Counted from the first letter of the stretch, positions 12,073 to 22,852 are shown. The stretch is DNA of 64,000 bases from Cyrtodaria siliqua (GCA_037043455.1 JAWPHD010010370.1:30375-94374), one strand, 5' to 3'. Notes: generated by a model not told the origin, from the sequence alone. Program-made: numbers and translations.

Positions 12073-12861
12073 AAATTTGGATCATAGTTGTACATGTATA
12101 TATGCATATCGGATAGTGAAGCTCTGTTGTAAATATAGAGCAGTTGCAGGAATGATTGTGACTTTGACTGATGGGTTTTTACTTTTATTTGTCAATTTTG
12201 ATTTCTTTTCTTTTCTGTTGTGTTTCTATGTTGCTATTCAGGGCTTTTTTTCCTTCATAAACTTCCCCTAGCAAAACAGAATACTTTTTTCCCCTTTTTG
12301 GCTGAGAAAATTCCCCTAAAAAAAATAAAATATATATATATAGTTTTTTTTTTGCTGAAACATTATTTTCCGCTCTAACTTTCTCATCATTATTATGTTT
12401 GGGATACATTTATAGGAGACAGTTTATCTAAAATGTACCTCTTTTGCGTATTTGCGCACCTAAATTTTTAATTTCTGCCTAATACACTGTTCCCCCTATA
12501 TCTCGAAATTGCATTGTTTTCCCCCGACTTCAGCTATTATTTTGATGTCAAAAAGGCAGTTCCAGTATGAATGAATGTACCAAGTCATAAACATTTATTG
12601 CATCTGTAATTGCCTGGCATTATGTCATAACAATACATAACAACCATTCTGTTGCAGACCTAGACAGAACCAATTGGTGAATTGTTTGCCATGTTCGTGA
12701 AATTGTTTGCCATTTGAATAAAATGTGGATGTTATGTGGGATAAGCCAACATTTATATGCAGACATCGTAAATGCAGAGTACAGTTACTTTCGTTTAATG
12801 ACTGTCATTGTGATACTACTGTGCATATTTTAGTGTCTTGTATTGGTCCATTGATACCTAA
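12073..12861. other. Region without a recognised gene
   Basis: Contains CAGGGCTTTTTTTCC at about 12239, which resembles one end of the CAGGG-type MITEs, but no partner end was found. The phrase TTTCTGCCTAATACACTG at about 12472 recurs in near-identical form at about 55990. Confidence 0.4.
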
Positions 12862-13055
12862 CTACAACATGACAAATGCAATTGCTCAACTTGCTCTAAT
12901 CCACGAGTGGAAAAACTTCCCCAAATTCCCTTCCCGGCCGATAAGGGAGCTGCTAATTAGTCACCCACTAACCTTTGGAATTAGAACGAGGCTCGCTCCC
13001 CCTTTTTACCACTCGTAACTGTTCTAACAATACATAAGAGGTTTGGGGCTCGGAA

Positions 13056-14361
13056 ATGGTGCTTGGGTCATCACTTCCTCAGTTTCCTAAGGTCTCCCAG
13101 AAGAATAGGTTCTCTACAAGTTTGAAGAAGTGCCAATTTTTACCTAAGACTTGTGTACCTCAGGATCCTGTTCTTCTTTTGGAACTTCCCATGGTAGATT
13201 CTTCCATTCAGGAAATTCTCAAGGTCACTGGATCCATTCCATCCCTCTTTGACCTCACTCTCAGACTTTCTTGTTTCTTTGTTTGAGGACAAATCCCTTT
13301 CTCCGTCTTCTGTCAAAGGTAGTCGATCACTCTCAAAAGAAATTATGGGACAGGAATTCTCGGATAGCCCTCTTCTCTTTAACATTATTAAAAGTATAGA
13401 GCTAGAGAGTCCGGCAGTTGCCCATGTTGCTCCCAAATGGGACCTTCTGTTGAATCTCAAGACTCTTTCAGGTCCTCCTTTTGAACCTCTTGATTCCTGC
13501 GGTAGGAAGGAGCTTACTCTCAAGACTACCTTTCTGCTAGATCTACCTTGGGGCGTAGACTGAGTGAGCTCCATGCTTTACAGGGAACTGAAGACTGTTT
13601 CCTTTTCTACAGACAGATCTTCACTTACCTTACATTTCTTCCCAGCTGTATTAGCTAAGAACCAGGGCCCCGTTTTATGAAACAACATTTTGATCGTAAA
13701 TCAATTTCTTAAATGCTTCACTATCAATTACACTTTTCAAATAAACGTAATTTCATTTCATTTTCTTATACTTGTGATATTTCTGCACTACGTGCACACA
13801 TAATTGTCTACATTGAATGATTATGTGAAAAAAAGCGATCGATTTTAAAATTTGAGACTTATTGTAAGATGTTTAATAAAACAGGGCCCAGCATCCTTCG
13901 ATACCGAGCTTGCTATGGTTATTCCAGCTCTGCCCTCATCCAGTGATACCAATTCTTCTAACCTCTGCCAAGTCATGGCCTTAAAAATCTACCTGGAGCG
14001 TTCAAGTTCATGGCGGCTTGACAGAAAGAGGCTTTTTCTTCCACATTATCTACATGCTACTCGGGAGATTTCTATGGCCTCCATCTCTAGTTGGATTGTC
14101 AAAACCATTAAATTGGCCTATGCAGTGCAAATGACCGATCTGCCAGATTCTAACCCTACGGCTCATGAAGTCGGAGCTTTGTCCTTGTCTTTAGCGCGGT
14201 CAAATACTTTTCTCTTAGAACGTATTCTAAGAGTGTGCTACTGGAATTCGGACAACTCTTTTGTTAGGTTCTACCTTAGAGACGGCTCCCTATTTAATAA
14301 CGAATTAGCTTCTCTGGGCCCCTTGGTTGCTGCCTTGCTACCCGACCAGTTAGATGACTAG
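13056..14361 (+). pseudogene. Broken Gag-like/tyrosine recombinase, copy 2
   Basis: Plus-strand pieces at 13056-13286, 13249-13563 and about 13895-14361 are parts of one former frame. Motifs in order: Gag-like PQFPKVSQKNRFSTS; core-binding EDKSLSPSSVKGSRS and APKWDLLLNLKTLSGPPFEP; catalytic LCQVMALKIYLE (the conserved CPVRAL is altered), ISMASISSWIV, HEVGALS and SFVRFYLRD. The HxxR arginine is replaced by glycine and the RWIV arginine by serine, so it would be catalytically dead even if the frame were whole. The frame is split by the 13666-13888 insertion and by frameshifts. Confidence 0.7.
13666..13888. mobile_element. MITE inside DIRS-like copy 2
   Basis: The 223-bp insert has ends GGCCCCGTTTTAT and ATAAAACAGGGCC (inverted, one mismatch), flanked by CAG on both sides (13663-13665 and 13889-13891). 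Copy 1 has the uninterrupted empty site in the same place (AAGAACCAGCATCC read on its minus strand), which confirms the insertion. Non-coding. Confidence 0.8.
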
Positions 14362-14450
14362 ACCATCATTGTCAGTCACTAATGTCTGAGGTTTCGAACC
14401 ACATACTTATTGGTTGAACAGATACATGTCGCTAGTATGAAAAATTTAGT

Positions 14451-14708
14451 TAATTTTAATATTCGTCTATTATACTTACGACAACATTACAATTGCAATA
14501 TACTCAACTTGCCCTAATCCACGAACGGAAAAAACTTCCCCAAATACCCTTCCCGGGACTCCCGGCACCAAGGGCGCCGCCAAATACACCCGTACACGCA
14601 AGAGTCACACAGAGTTACCTCCTCTTTCCGCAAATAAATCCTAAATTTAAGGAGGGGTGGGTAGTTAATGTTGTCGTAAGTATAATAGACGAATATTAAA
14701 ATTAACTA
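14451..14708. repeat. Palindrome-ended terminal module, DIRS-like family
   Basis: About 40 bp at each end are perfect or near-perfect inverted repeats (inner part GTCTATTATACTTACGACAA on the left, its reverse complement on the right). The middle matches the sub-terminal sequence of copies 1 and 3. It could be the right end of copy 2 or a free-standing MITE-like derivative. A similar solo module is at 21505-21744. Confidence 0.6.
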
Positions 14709-14959
14709 AATTTTTCATATTGGTCTATAGATAGCTTACGACAACATTACAATTGCGACTTTAACACAATGAGCTGGGGTGGTACAATGTAACCTGTTAT
14801 GAGTGCCCGAATATGTAAAGGGGATTTGAACAACTCTGAACAACAAGTAACAAAGCACGATCAAACCTGCTCTAATTACAAGAAATTAAAGCAGACGAGA
14901 GCATGAACCCAAGCAACTTACACTCACCATAGCGTAATCTGGGATCCTGACTGGCTATA

Positions 14960-15504
14960 CAGCCAGTAGGTGGAGCCTCTAAAACTTCTTAGATGGGCAG
15001 AGGAACGTTACAAGGTGAATATGGCATCCTCATAAGTCCTTCAATTCGGTCAAGGACAATAAGTCCACCACCATCTAAAATCATAATCGGCAATTTCAAG
15101 CTAATCTATGGAACAGAAATTTCTAGTATTACATAGATCATCTAAATAAGTATCGACCCCTAGCTTGATTCAATACTTAAGATAACAGCTTCATAACTGA
15201 GCTGTAAATGTAACTATGAACACAAGATAACTGTGTGAAAAATAGATAAGTATAAACAATACAATATGTATAAACCAAACACATTTGGAACATAGTGGTA
15301 TGAAGTGCTTACAAACCAAGATAAGTAAAATATAAATCAAAACTGCAACTGATTTGTATGCCTAAAGTTACAGACTTGAGCAAGGCCAAGTCAGCTAACT
15401 GAGCTAACTGGTAGAGCAGCACAACCCCATGACTGACTGGGTAGTAAGAACTGGAACCAGTGAAAAATAATTAAAGATAGAATCTAACAAATAATTTGTG
15501 AATT
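14960..15504. other. Non-coding interior of copy 3
   Basis: No gene seen. AT-rich sequence that only in its first part aligns by eye with copy 1. Confidence 0.4.
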
Positions 15505-15555
15505 TTAAGAAATTTAAAGGCTCTGACCTGAGCAGCCTTATTGGAATTGAATTAG
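15505..15555 (-). pseudogene. Recombinase remnant in copy 3
   Basis: Read on the minus strand this encodes roughly NSNKAAQVRAFKF, matching the SSNLCPVRALKIY segment of the recombinase of copies 1 and 2. The flanking frame is lost. Short, so moderate confidence. Confidence 0.4.
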
Positions 15556-16130
15556 GTATATACCCAGACAAAACCAAACAGATTGTTATTGGAATATCAC
15601 TAGAAGGAGTTAACGTAATCTAAGCTCAAAGTGGGGAACAAGAAAAAACCCACTCCGACTACGGTGGAAGTGTAAACAAACACTGCGTTACACTTATTCT
15701 GACCAGCTAAACCTCTGTGACCTAAGAGTAACCCAGTGAAGGACCTCCTAGAGGTACAATTATGTGAGCAACTATTACAGAAACTGAAGTCTGAAGATGT
15801 AGTTTGAATCGACAAACGTGAGGTTGCATACTGATTTGGAATGAATCCTAGTAGCAGAGGTAGACTGTAAATCCTGATAACCCCACTTAGGGGTTGGTGT
15901 TACCGCAGTGGTGAAGAAATCAAGATGGACAGAAGTGCTGAGAAAAAAGGGGGAGCCTATTAAAATAATAATAACAGAATTTAATTATTTAGGGCGACAC
16001 ACCTAGTTAGTGAAAAGAAATTTCCGTGTGGCCCATAAGAACCAACTTTTAGGTTTACTAAGGCCAAACTGAGAGATCCTTAAACATGCATTTAGGGCAG
16101 CTCTACGAACTTCTAGACCACGGCAGAATG

Positions 16131-16240
16131 TCCCCTTGAATGTGGCTGTGTGCGGGTATGCACCCCCCCCCCCCCCACCCCTTGTTCTGACCAAGGCAGA
16201 ATGTCACCTTGAATGTGGCTGTGCACACGCATGCACCCCC
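16131..16240. repeat. Two-copy direct repeat, about 73 bp
   Basis: GGCAGAATGTCCCCTTGAAT and GGCAGAATGTCACCTTGAAT open two adjacent units that share GTGGCTGTG and a TATGCACCCCC/CATGCACCCCC end. The first ends in a C-run (about 16162-16175). Minus-strand short frames here are composition artefacts. Confidence 0.6.
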
Positions 16241-17219
16241 AATTTTGTGTTCAAGTAAAAGATCTAGCCGAAAAGAAACCGTGTTTTCATACGAATGTGG
16301 CATATAGAATCAATAAATAAATAGATGCCAGAAGTATCTCAAACTGCCTGAGGGAAAGCCTTCAAAAAGAGAAGTCCGGCTCTTATGGCATAATTAATGT
16401 ACGGATTAGAAGCCGGGCCTAACAATAGTATAGCCTACATAATGTTAGGACTTACTCATACTGATAGACCTACTCTCTAAACTGATAGAAAACAAGGAGA
16501 AAGTATCCTGGTTCTAGCAATACTAAACAGGGGGGTATGAACAACAAATACACCAACTATCATCAGTACTCTTAGGGCTAATGGAGAACGAACCCTGGCA
16601 CTACAGTCCATTAACTGTATGACTGTATGGAGACGTGGGAGGGGTAAGGAATCTAGAATCTGGACAATTACCTTAGCTGCAAGAAGGGAGTGTAATGTCC
16701 TGCAACAGCATCTAATAAGTTACACAAGGAACGCAACCCCAGAGGTAAGAGATGAATGACGAAGAACTCCATCCGACAAGGCTTAGTCAGAGGAACCGCG
16801 AACAAAACCCACGTAGGGTTGAGGATAGCAGCTTTGAAGCCGATTACTCCGAACTACTGAAACTGCTTGGAGATCTAAGCGGTACAGAAGGAGATCGTAA
16901 TCGACCCTAGGGTAATCCCAAAAACCCGCAGGTGTATAAGTGAGGAAACACGCATAATTCACTCGTGCTAAGGCTCTGGTGAAAATAAGTTTCTTTCTCA
17001 GAAGAAATTTCCTATATTCACGACAAACCAAAAATAATTCTATTAATAATTTATTATGTACTCTCACCTTGATACTTAAGAAGCAAAACATAATGTGCTA
17101 ACACAGAGATGACAAAATGTCAACAGCGGCATAACGTCATTGTCGATATTTCACAAGAAACACAAATAATGAGATATAAGGTATATCATAATATCCACAA
17201 TAAAACAAGATGCCAGTTG
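16241..17219. other. Interior of copy 3 without a recognised gene
   Basis: No motif recognised. The 102-codon minus-strand frame at 16783-17091 has no known domain and no counterpart in copies 1 or 2. Confidence 0.4.
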
Positions 17220-17302
17220 TCTTAGTGGCTGGTATGGGACACGAAAACCGGACTCCTCCCTTACAGGGCGAAAGCTCTACCAACTGAGCTAACCGGGACA
17301 CC
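17220..17302 (-). ncRNA. tRNA-like SINE head or tRNA pseudogene
   Basis: On the minus strand it begins GGTGTCCCGGTTAGCTCAGT and has a perfect Pol III A-box (TAGCTCAGTTGG). The B-box region (GGTTTTCGTGTC) is degraded. The anticodon arm does not fold into a standard seven-base loop. It is more likely the head of a SINE than a working tRNA. Confidence 0.5.
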
Positions 17303-17372
17303 ATTATAAAACAGAGGTGAGTGGTAGTGATTTCAAGTAAGAGACTAACCACTCAGCCACGGGAGTCCCCCA
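17303..17372 (-). ncRNA. tRNA-Ser/Leu-like SINE head fragment
   Basis: Minus-strand GTGGCTGAGTGGTTAGTCTC and ACTTGAAATCACT match the head of the SINE at 36851-37124 (GACTTGAAATCACTTG there). It breaks off before the B-box and runs directly into the adjoining tRNA-like segment, suggesting a chimeric or truncated retroposon. Confidence 0.5.
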
Positions 17373-18799
17373 TATCAACTTACAAGCAAAAGGAAGACTC
17401 AGCCAGCAACTGCATGTGCAATTGTATAAAACAGCATCTGCCACTGTAAATAATTAATATAATTAATATAACCTACCTCAAAAAAGGTGGTGATATACAT
17501 AGATATCATTAACTTTTCAAGTAAGAGGCCCACAGAGCAAAGTAGCCGGGTATTTGATAGTTACTAGTATACAATATTAGTAAAAGTATTCATATTAGCC
17601 GGGTAGAAAGTCAAAGTAGCAGGGCGAATTACCTGCCTACCTCTTAATGACACCCCTTGATATAAATACTACCGGCGCTAAATAAAATAAATGCTCATAT
17701 ACCTGCAAGTCTGATGAGCATAACCCATAGACCCGCAAAAATCATCTACTAAACCGTAACCAGGGCAGGAAACAGTTGCGGAGTTACTTGTCCTACATAA
17801 ATATATGAACAGCAACATGGATAAATATCAACATGGATAAATATAAGAGAATTATATCTGAATTCTATTAGTCCTGCCACAAACAGTACTCAACAAGGCG
17901 ATAGTATAAGTTGAATTAGGTGTCCTGATAAAGGAAAACAATATACATAAAGAAATAACCTGATTTACTTCTTTAAGACTGTGGCTACAATTAACGCTGA
18001 AATCTATGAACGCTATGGCGAAGGTCATGAATACTTACCATAGTCATTAGACCATGACGCAGAAGCCGTAGTCACTAAAATCATCCTTGATGTAGGTCAA
18101 TTCTTGCGACGGACCTCGACAGTAGGTACCGACTTCTAACGAGGTTACCTGCAAAACTAGTTCTGTAGTTAAGTCCATAAGGACAGAAAAGAACCAAAGT
18201 AATTCACTAAGAATCTTTAGTTAAAGACAGGTATCACACTCCTGTAGTGGGTATTAGTAAAACCACGAGAGGAGAATACTTTAAATTTAAATACTCTTAA
18301 CGATTTTTAGTAAACGCAGAGTTATTCAAAAGATACGAAAGCATTCAATAAGGTTCTAAAACCGAGAACATAGGTAGACAATGCTTAAGAAGTGTTTACA
18401 AATGTTACAACAACTTGGAAAATAGGGTGATTCTGTTCGACAAAAGAATAAGTTTCTATTTGAGGTTGGAATACCTCCAGGCAGGCTATTAAATCAGAAT
18501 CTTTTGATAATTTACCTTCTCTGATTGTAGATTTTCTGTCTAACCAGACGGCTACTAGATAACTTCACTCTTGGAATGGTTATCATTTCCTTCAGCCTGA
18601 TAGAGGGCCCTGTCAGTAGGAAGGTATGACTTCCGTATCAAAATAAAAAGGCCTATCCCATTCGAGAGCACCATCTAGGAAAGTATGATTTCCTAAAGAG
18701 GTCTCTGTCCTATTGTTGGTAAGTGTTTCTGACATAACACTGAAAAGGAAGAACAAGGAAAGTGTCCCTTACACATTTTACTTGTATGTTAAAAGTATG
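17373..18799. other. Interior of copy 3 without a recognised gene
   Basis: Nothing supported. No long open frames in this stretch. Confidence 0.4.
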
Positions 18800-18905
18800 T
18801 GTCAGAAGTGGGATCTGAACCCACGCCTACAGTCGTGGACCAGAACACTAGCTTGTGAAGGTATTACCTTGAGTCTGGCACCTTAGACCACTCGGTCATC
18901 CTGAC
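18800..18905 (-). tRNA. tRNA-Leu(CAA) with 22-nt intron, B-box altered
   Basis: Read on the minus strand from 18905, the acceptor stem GTCAGGA pairs with TTCTGAC (one G-T pair). The D-arm A-box region is GACCGAGTGGTCTAAGG. Relative to the usual tRNA-Leu(CAA) GCC/GGC D stem, it reads ACC/GGT, a compensatory change. The anticodon loop is CTCAAG-T with anticodon CAA, split by a 22-nt intron starting one base after the anticodon, as in eukaryotic tRNA-Leu(CAA). The T stem GTGGG/CCCAC is intact, but the T loop reads TTCAGAT instead of TTCRANY, so the B-box has a mismatch. It is either a functional divergent gene or a young pseudogene. It sits inside DIRS-like copy 3. Confidence 0.75.
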
Positions 18906-19228
18906 AGCTAATCCATATATTTGTCTAAATTGCTATCATATGATTTGATTTCCTGTTAGTTCATTGTCATGTTCACATTGTTATGAATATTACAATACAA
19001 TATTCTATTCTATTCAATCTGTGATAATACAACACGTAAGAAAATATAATAACAGATAAATGTGACCCATGACAGAAATTTCCCCTTACATGCGAGTACC
19101 AACACAGAAACCCAAGTCCTCTTCCCATACCAGAGAAAGAAGTCGTATTTAGCTTTCCTCAAGACTACTAGTCTGGTTTTATAATAGTAGAGACCTTCAG
19201 AAGAAACTACATGCTTAGTTAGGTAGCT
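18906..19228. other. Interior of copy 3 without a recognised gene
   Basis: AT-rich sequence including short ATTCTATT repeats. Nothing assigned. Confidence 0.4.
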
Positions 19229-19468
19229 CTAACCATAACACCGGTATTGAATACAGTAAGAATACCCTTCCGGCCATGGGCCGTGCTTGAAAAGCATAAA
19301 ATTCCTCTGGGAAGAATTACCTGAGCTGTCTCTAGACAGGTGACGGTTGCTCCTAGACCGCCCTCTGTGTGTTGACTCTCTGAAAGGTGACCTGGAGGAG
19401 TGAATTGTTCTGAGGACCTTCAGATTACCCATGAGGCAGAGAGTTTGGAGTCGGCATGACCCCCGCAC
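19229..19468 (-). pseudogene. RS-rich Gag-like remnant of copy 3
   Basis: The minus-strand frame contains SSRSPFRESTHRGRSRSNRH followed by LSRDSSG, an Arg/Ser-rich stretch placed like the RS-rich frame of copy 1. The rest has decayed. Function is inferred only by position and composition. Confidence 0.4.
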
Positions 19469-19993
19469 TACCTGGTGGCTTGGAGCAGGAGTGGGTGGGG
19501 TACGGGACTTTCTTTAGTGAGCGCGAGATAGTCGATAGTCATAGAGTGAGCTAAGCGGCTATTGAGCTCCGAAGGACGAGTAGCCTTCATTTAGGTGGTC
19601 TCCACTGCTTTCACCTGGAGCAGGACCCGTCTATATTACATGTATGTGAGTTCGGATTGCCTGGATTGGGAGCCTTCACCTCAGAAGTATGATGAGCCTT
19701 CGTTTTGGTTGGCATTCCCCATCCCAGGTAGTATCTGGCAAAACAACCTTTAACTAGGAAGGGCTAGATACTAAGTCACGTCTTTGGAACAGTAGCTCTG
19801 AGACACAGAAGGGCCAAGGGCCTTTTTCTGCGGGCCAGCTCTAGCCAACCGGTGACTGAAAACACATACATTGCTGTTACTGAAATATAGAGAATAACAG
19901 CAGAAGGTGGTTTAAATGCACCAACTGTAATTATATAACAAACAAAACAAAAATCCAACAATTTATGGTTGTTAACTTCTATTAGAAGATGGG

Positions 19994-20125
19994 TATGGGA
20001 ACGCTTATGCCTGGGTTGGGAGACATCACCGTCAGGAGGACGAACCTCCGTTTGGGCGATATGGGAACGCTTATGCCTGGGTTGGGAGACATCACCGTCA
20101 GGAGGACGAACCTCCGTTTGGGCGA
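19994..20125. repeat. Exact tandem duplication, 66 bp x 2
   Basis: Units at 19994-20059 and 20060-20125 are identical by eye, each starting TATGGGAACGCTTATGCCTG. A third diverged copy is suggested at about 19655-19735. The unit length is a multiple of three and would add 22 codons if it were in the Gag-like frame. Confidence 0.8.
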
Positions 20126-20147
20126 CCTTTCCAATGCCAGGTAGTAT

Positions 20148-20255
20148 CTAGCCTGATACTAACTGCTTGGTTGGGATGCCCAGTAAGAGAGGTGGAACCG
20201 TATTCTTACTAGAGCATGAATCCCCAACCAGCAGTAGCGTATTCGCATCCGACAT
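20148..20255 (-). pseudogene. Gag-like N-terminus (MSDA) of copy 3
   Basis: The ATG at 20255 opens a 35-codon minus-strand frame MSDANTLLLVGDSCSS, ending in TAG. The MSD start and its distance from the right terminal repeat match the MSDT start of copy 1 (4715). It is too short to be functional. Confidence 0.4.
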
Positions 20256-20876
20256 TGCACACTAAAATAAAGAATGAGAATGGCAGAAAACGTGCTCATC
20301 CGACATTGTGCTATAATTTTTATTTAAAACTATTTACTGGCGTGTTGACACGAGTAGGAAAGGTAAAATAAATATACTGCCGAAGCAAGTACTGCCTACG
20401 TTCAGGTGTCAATTTCCAAACTCCTAACAGAAGCTAACAGCCATAATTCCGATAGAATTTACAAAGGTTGGTAAACCGGAAGTAGATCGCATGTGTTTTT
20501 GTTTACGAAATGCGGTCTGAAATAACGGCGTAAAGATAGAAAATTAGGTGTAAGAAACACCCAGTACGGTTATAAACTCGTAAGAAAATAACATATGGGA
20601 AGTAAAATTAAAGTTATAAAACATTAAAACCGTTTGTTACGTGGAAAAAGAACAAATATTTTGATACCGTCGATTTATCATCCTCTCGAAGGAAGCCACG
20701 ACGGAAAGAGGAGGTAACTCTGTGTGACTCTTGCGTGTACGGGTGTATTTGGCGGCGCCCTTGGTGCCGGGAGTCCCGGGAAGGGTATTTGGGGAAGTTT
20801 TTTCCGTTCGTGGATTAGGGCAAGTTGAGTATATTGCAATTGTAATGTTGTCGTAAGCTATCTATAGACCAATACT

Positions 20877-21251
20877 AGCCTTACCACAATTGTTCCAGTT
20901 ATGGCTGGTTACCTTTGCCATATGCAAGTTTGTGTTGTTTTTTCTATTTGCACACGGTTAAATGTTACTTTGTGTTTATAGTTTTGTTACATTAACAGTT
21001 CATTTTATGAAACTAAACTGTTAATGCATGTATCTAATTAGGATTTATTGATTCTGGTTTTCTAGCCTTACCACAATTGTTCCTGTTATGGCTGGTTACC
21101 TTTGCCATATGAATGTTTGTGTTGTTTTTTCTATTTGCACAAGGTTAAATGTTACTTTGTGTTTATAGTTTTGTTACATTTACAGTTCATTTTATGAAAC
21201 TAAACTGTTAATGCAAGTATCTAATTAGGATTTATTGATACTGGTTTTCTA
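20877..21251. repeat. Tandem duplication, 187 bp x 2
   Basis: Units start AGCCTTACCACAATTGTTCC at 20877 and 21064 and differ at only a few bases. A reversed partial match lies at about 1920-1975 in DIRS-like copy 1, so the unit is part of that family. Confidence 0.8.
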
Positions 21252-21492
21252 AAACAATCGATTTAATGCAAGCAATATTCTTCTTTATAGATATGCTTGA
21301 AATTGTCGATTTTTTCAATTGTGCTAGACTTGATTGTCCTTGACCTACTTGACAGATGGACTGATTACGGTATTGTTAAAATTCCCTAAATATATTCTAG
21401 CTATCATAACGGGCTACTTATTTCCACCCCAAATATTTTTTGTTAAAGTCGCATTTGTAATGTTGTCGTAAGCTATCAATGGACCAATATGC
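21252..21492 (-). mobile_element. Terminal fragment of DIRS-like family, inverted
   Basis: The sequence is the reverse complement of the left end of copy 1 (about 513-990), sharing GACCTACTTGACAGA and ending with the inverted terminal repeat at 21451-21492. No coding part remains. Confidence 0.6.
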
Positions 21493-21504
21493 TAAAGTGG
21501 GTTT

Positions 21505-21744
21505 CAGTTTTAGTATTGGTCTATTATACTTACGACAACATTATACTACCCACCCCTTCTTAATTAGGAATTGCGGAAAAAGAGGAAGTGATCCTCGTTC
21601 TGATTCCGGAGGTTAGTGGGTGACTAATTAGCGGCTCCCTTATCGGGCGCGGGTAGGGAATTTTGGGAAGTTTTTTCACTCGAGGATTAGAGCAAGATAA
21701 GTAATTGCATTTATTGAAACCCAATTTAGCATATTGGCAGTAAT
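21505..21744. repeat. Solo terminal module of DIRS-like family
   Basis: Starts TATTGGTCTATTATACTTAC and ends TTTAGCATATTGG. Between them are the TTAATTAGGAATTGCGG, CCTCGTTCTGATTCCG and GGGAAGTTTTTTCACTCG motifs seen at the ends of copies 1-3. Comparable to the 14451-14708 module. Confidence 0.55.
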
Positions 21745-22365
21745 AAATTGAATTTAGGCCGACCATAATTTTTTTGCTTTGCAGGGTTTTCCTAAAATAT
21801 CGCTCTGCCCGAGACTTTTTATGCCAAACTTAGATCAAAATCTTTTTTGTTACTATCTGTTGAATATTTTTCTTTATCACATAACTTACTATGTGGGAGT
21901 GGAATAACACCATACTATATTTTATATATACCAATAGTTATATAAGTATGCAAATAAGCCTAGTATGCACTGTCAAAGAATTTGATAATGACTATATGAT
22001 CCAATTCCCACGGTTTATGTCATTTTCGCGTGTTAAAGCGACAGGCAAAATGCAATAAAAGCCGATGTATGAGTTATGTGAAATATAAAATCTAACAATC
22101 ATTCTCATTCATTATTGAATTTATTAAACTCGTTAGCAGGAGCCTCGCATTATATCATTTTGCCAACACTAATGAATTCAATAATGAATGAGTACTCATG
22201 TAAGATCCTCTATTTATTAGGCCAAATAAAATTATATGTTTGATTCCGGTTTCCCGTCCAACTTTCTTTTTAAAGGGACGACCCTAAACATTTTATGCCA
22301 AATCTAAAAATAAAAATGTTTTTAATATGTTCTGTATTCTGTATCTGATGACATCGACAACTATA
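21745..22365. other. Region without a gene; possible AGGCC-family half
   Basis: TTAGGCCAAATAAAATTATA at about 22218 followed by GACGACCCTAAAC resembles one end of the AGGCC MITE family. The opposite end could not be fixed. A short hairpin (TTCATTATTGAATT with AATTCAATAATGAATGAG) lies at about 22110-22195. Confidence 0.4.
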
Positions 22366-22852
22366 TATACTGAAAGGAAAAAGAAACGCAGGGTGCGTAT
22401 TTCCGCTATATATTGTATGTTTAATATGCTACTGCTAATCGAATGGTACAGGGCGACATTAGGCCTGTCCTTCTAGAAAGAAGGTTTAAACAGCACTGAA
22501 CACACCAATGGTTACCCCTTTAAAGTTTCATTATCGTCAGAATGCGTATTTGGCTCAAGCAGGTGAGCAAACTTAGGCTTTAAATGTTTCAATCACTTAA
22601 TATTAAATACAGTACTGAACTGGCTCAATTTTTCAAAGAGGAACTTCAGCATTTATGAATTTCTTGTTACAACGTGTACTGTGATTGAAACGTCTACAAC
22701 ATCACAGTTGTGTCCTTTCTCTAACTAACTGCACTTTTTTTTTTTTACAAAACATCTTGGGATTTCCTTGGAATATATATGGAATTAAGTGTGCAGTATA
22801 TGCAATATATAGCGGAAATACGCACCCTGCGTTTCTTTTTCCTTTCAGTATA
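22366..22852. mobile_element. Mariner-like MITE with perfect 50-bp arms
   Basis: 22366-22415 and 22803-22852 are perfect inverted repeats. Within them TA is followed by CTGAAAGGAAAAAGAAACGC on the left and mirrored by CCTTTCAG-TA on the right, fitting a TA target duplication of Tc1/mariner-type elements. The interior is non-coding. Confidence 0.75.

Larger units (their letters stand above)
12862..14697 (+). mobile_element. DIRS-like tyrosine-recombinase element, copy 2
   Basis: A plus-strand relative of copy 1, with a left terminal module at 12862-13020 (ACAACATGACAAATGCAATT, then a C-rich stretch shared with other ends) and a right terminal module at 14451-14708. It holds Gag-like and recombinase remnants with no reverse transcriptase. 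Compared with copy 1, the Gag-like part is further deleted: SSIQEILKVTGS joins almost directly to the recombinase core-binding domain. A small TIR element (13666-13888) has inserted in it. Confidence 0.65.
14719..20873. mobile_element. DIRS-like element, copy 3, with perfect 38-bp TIRs
   Basis: 14719-14756 and 20836-20873 are perfect 38-bp inverted repeats beginning ATTGGTCTATAGATAGCTTA. The first ~240 bases are homologous to the left interior of copy 1. Minus-strand remnants include a recombinase fragment near 15505-15555, an RS-rich stretch (19229-19468) and a Gag start MSDA at 20255, in the same order as copy 1. It is heavily decayed internally, yet its ends are perfect. It also holds tRNA-derived sequences. 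Confidence 0.65.

Noticed and set aside
15391..15450. tRNA-like stretch with GAGCTAACTGGTAGAGC
   Set aside because: Only a partial A-box-like motif; no acceptor stem, no B-box in register, no SINE tail.
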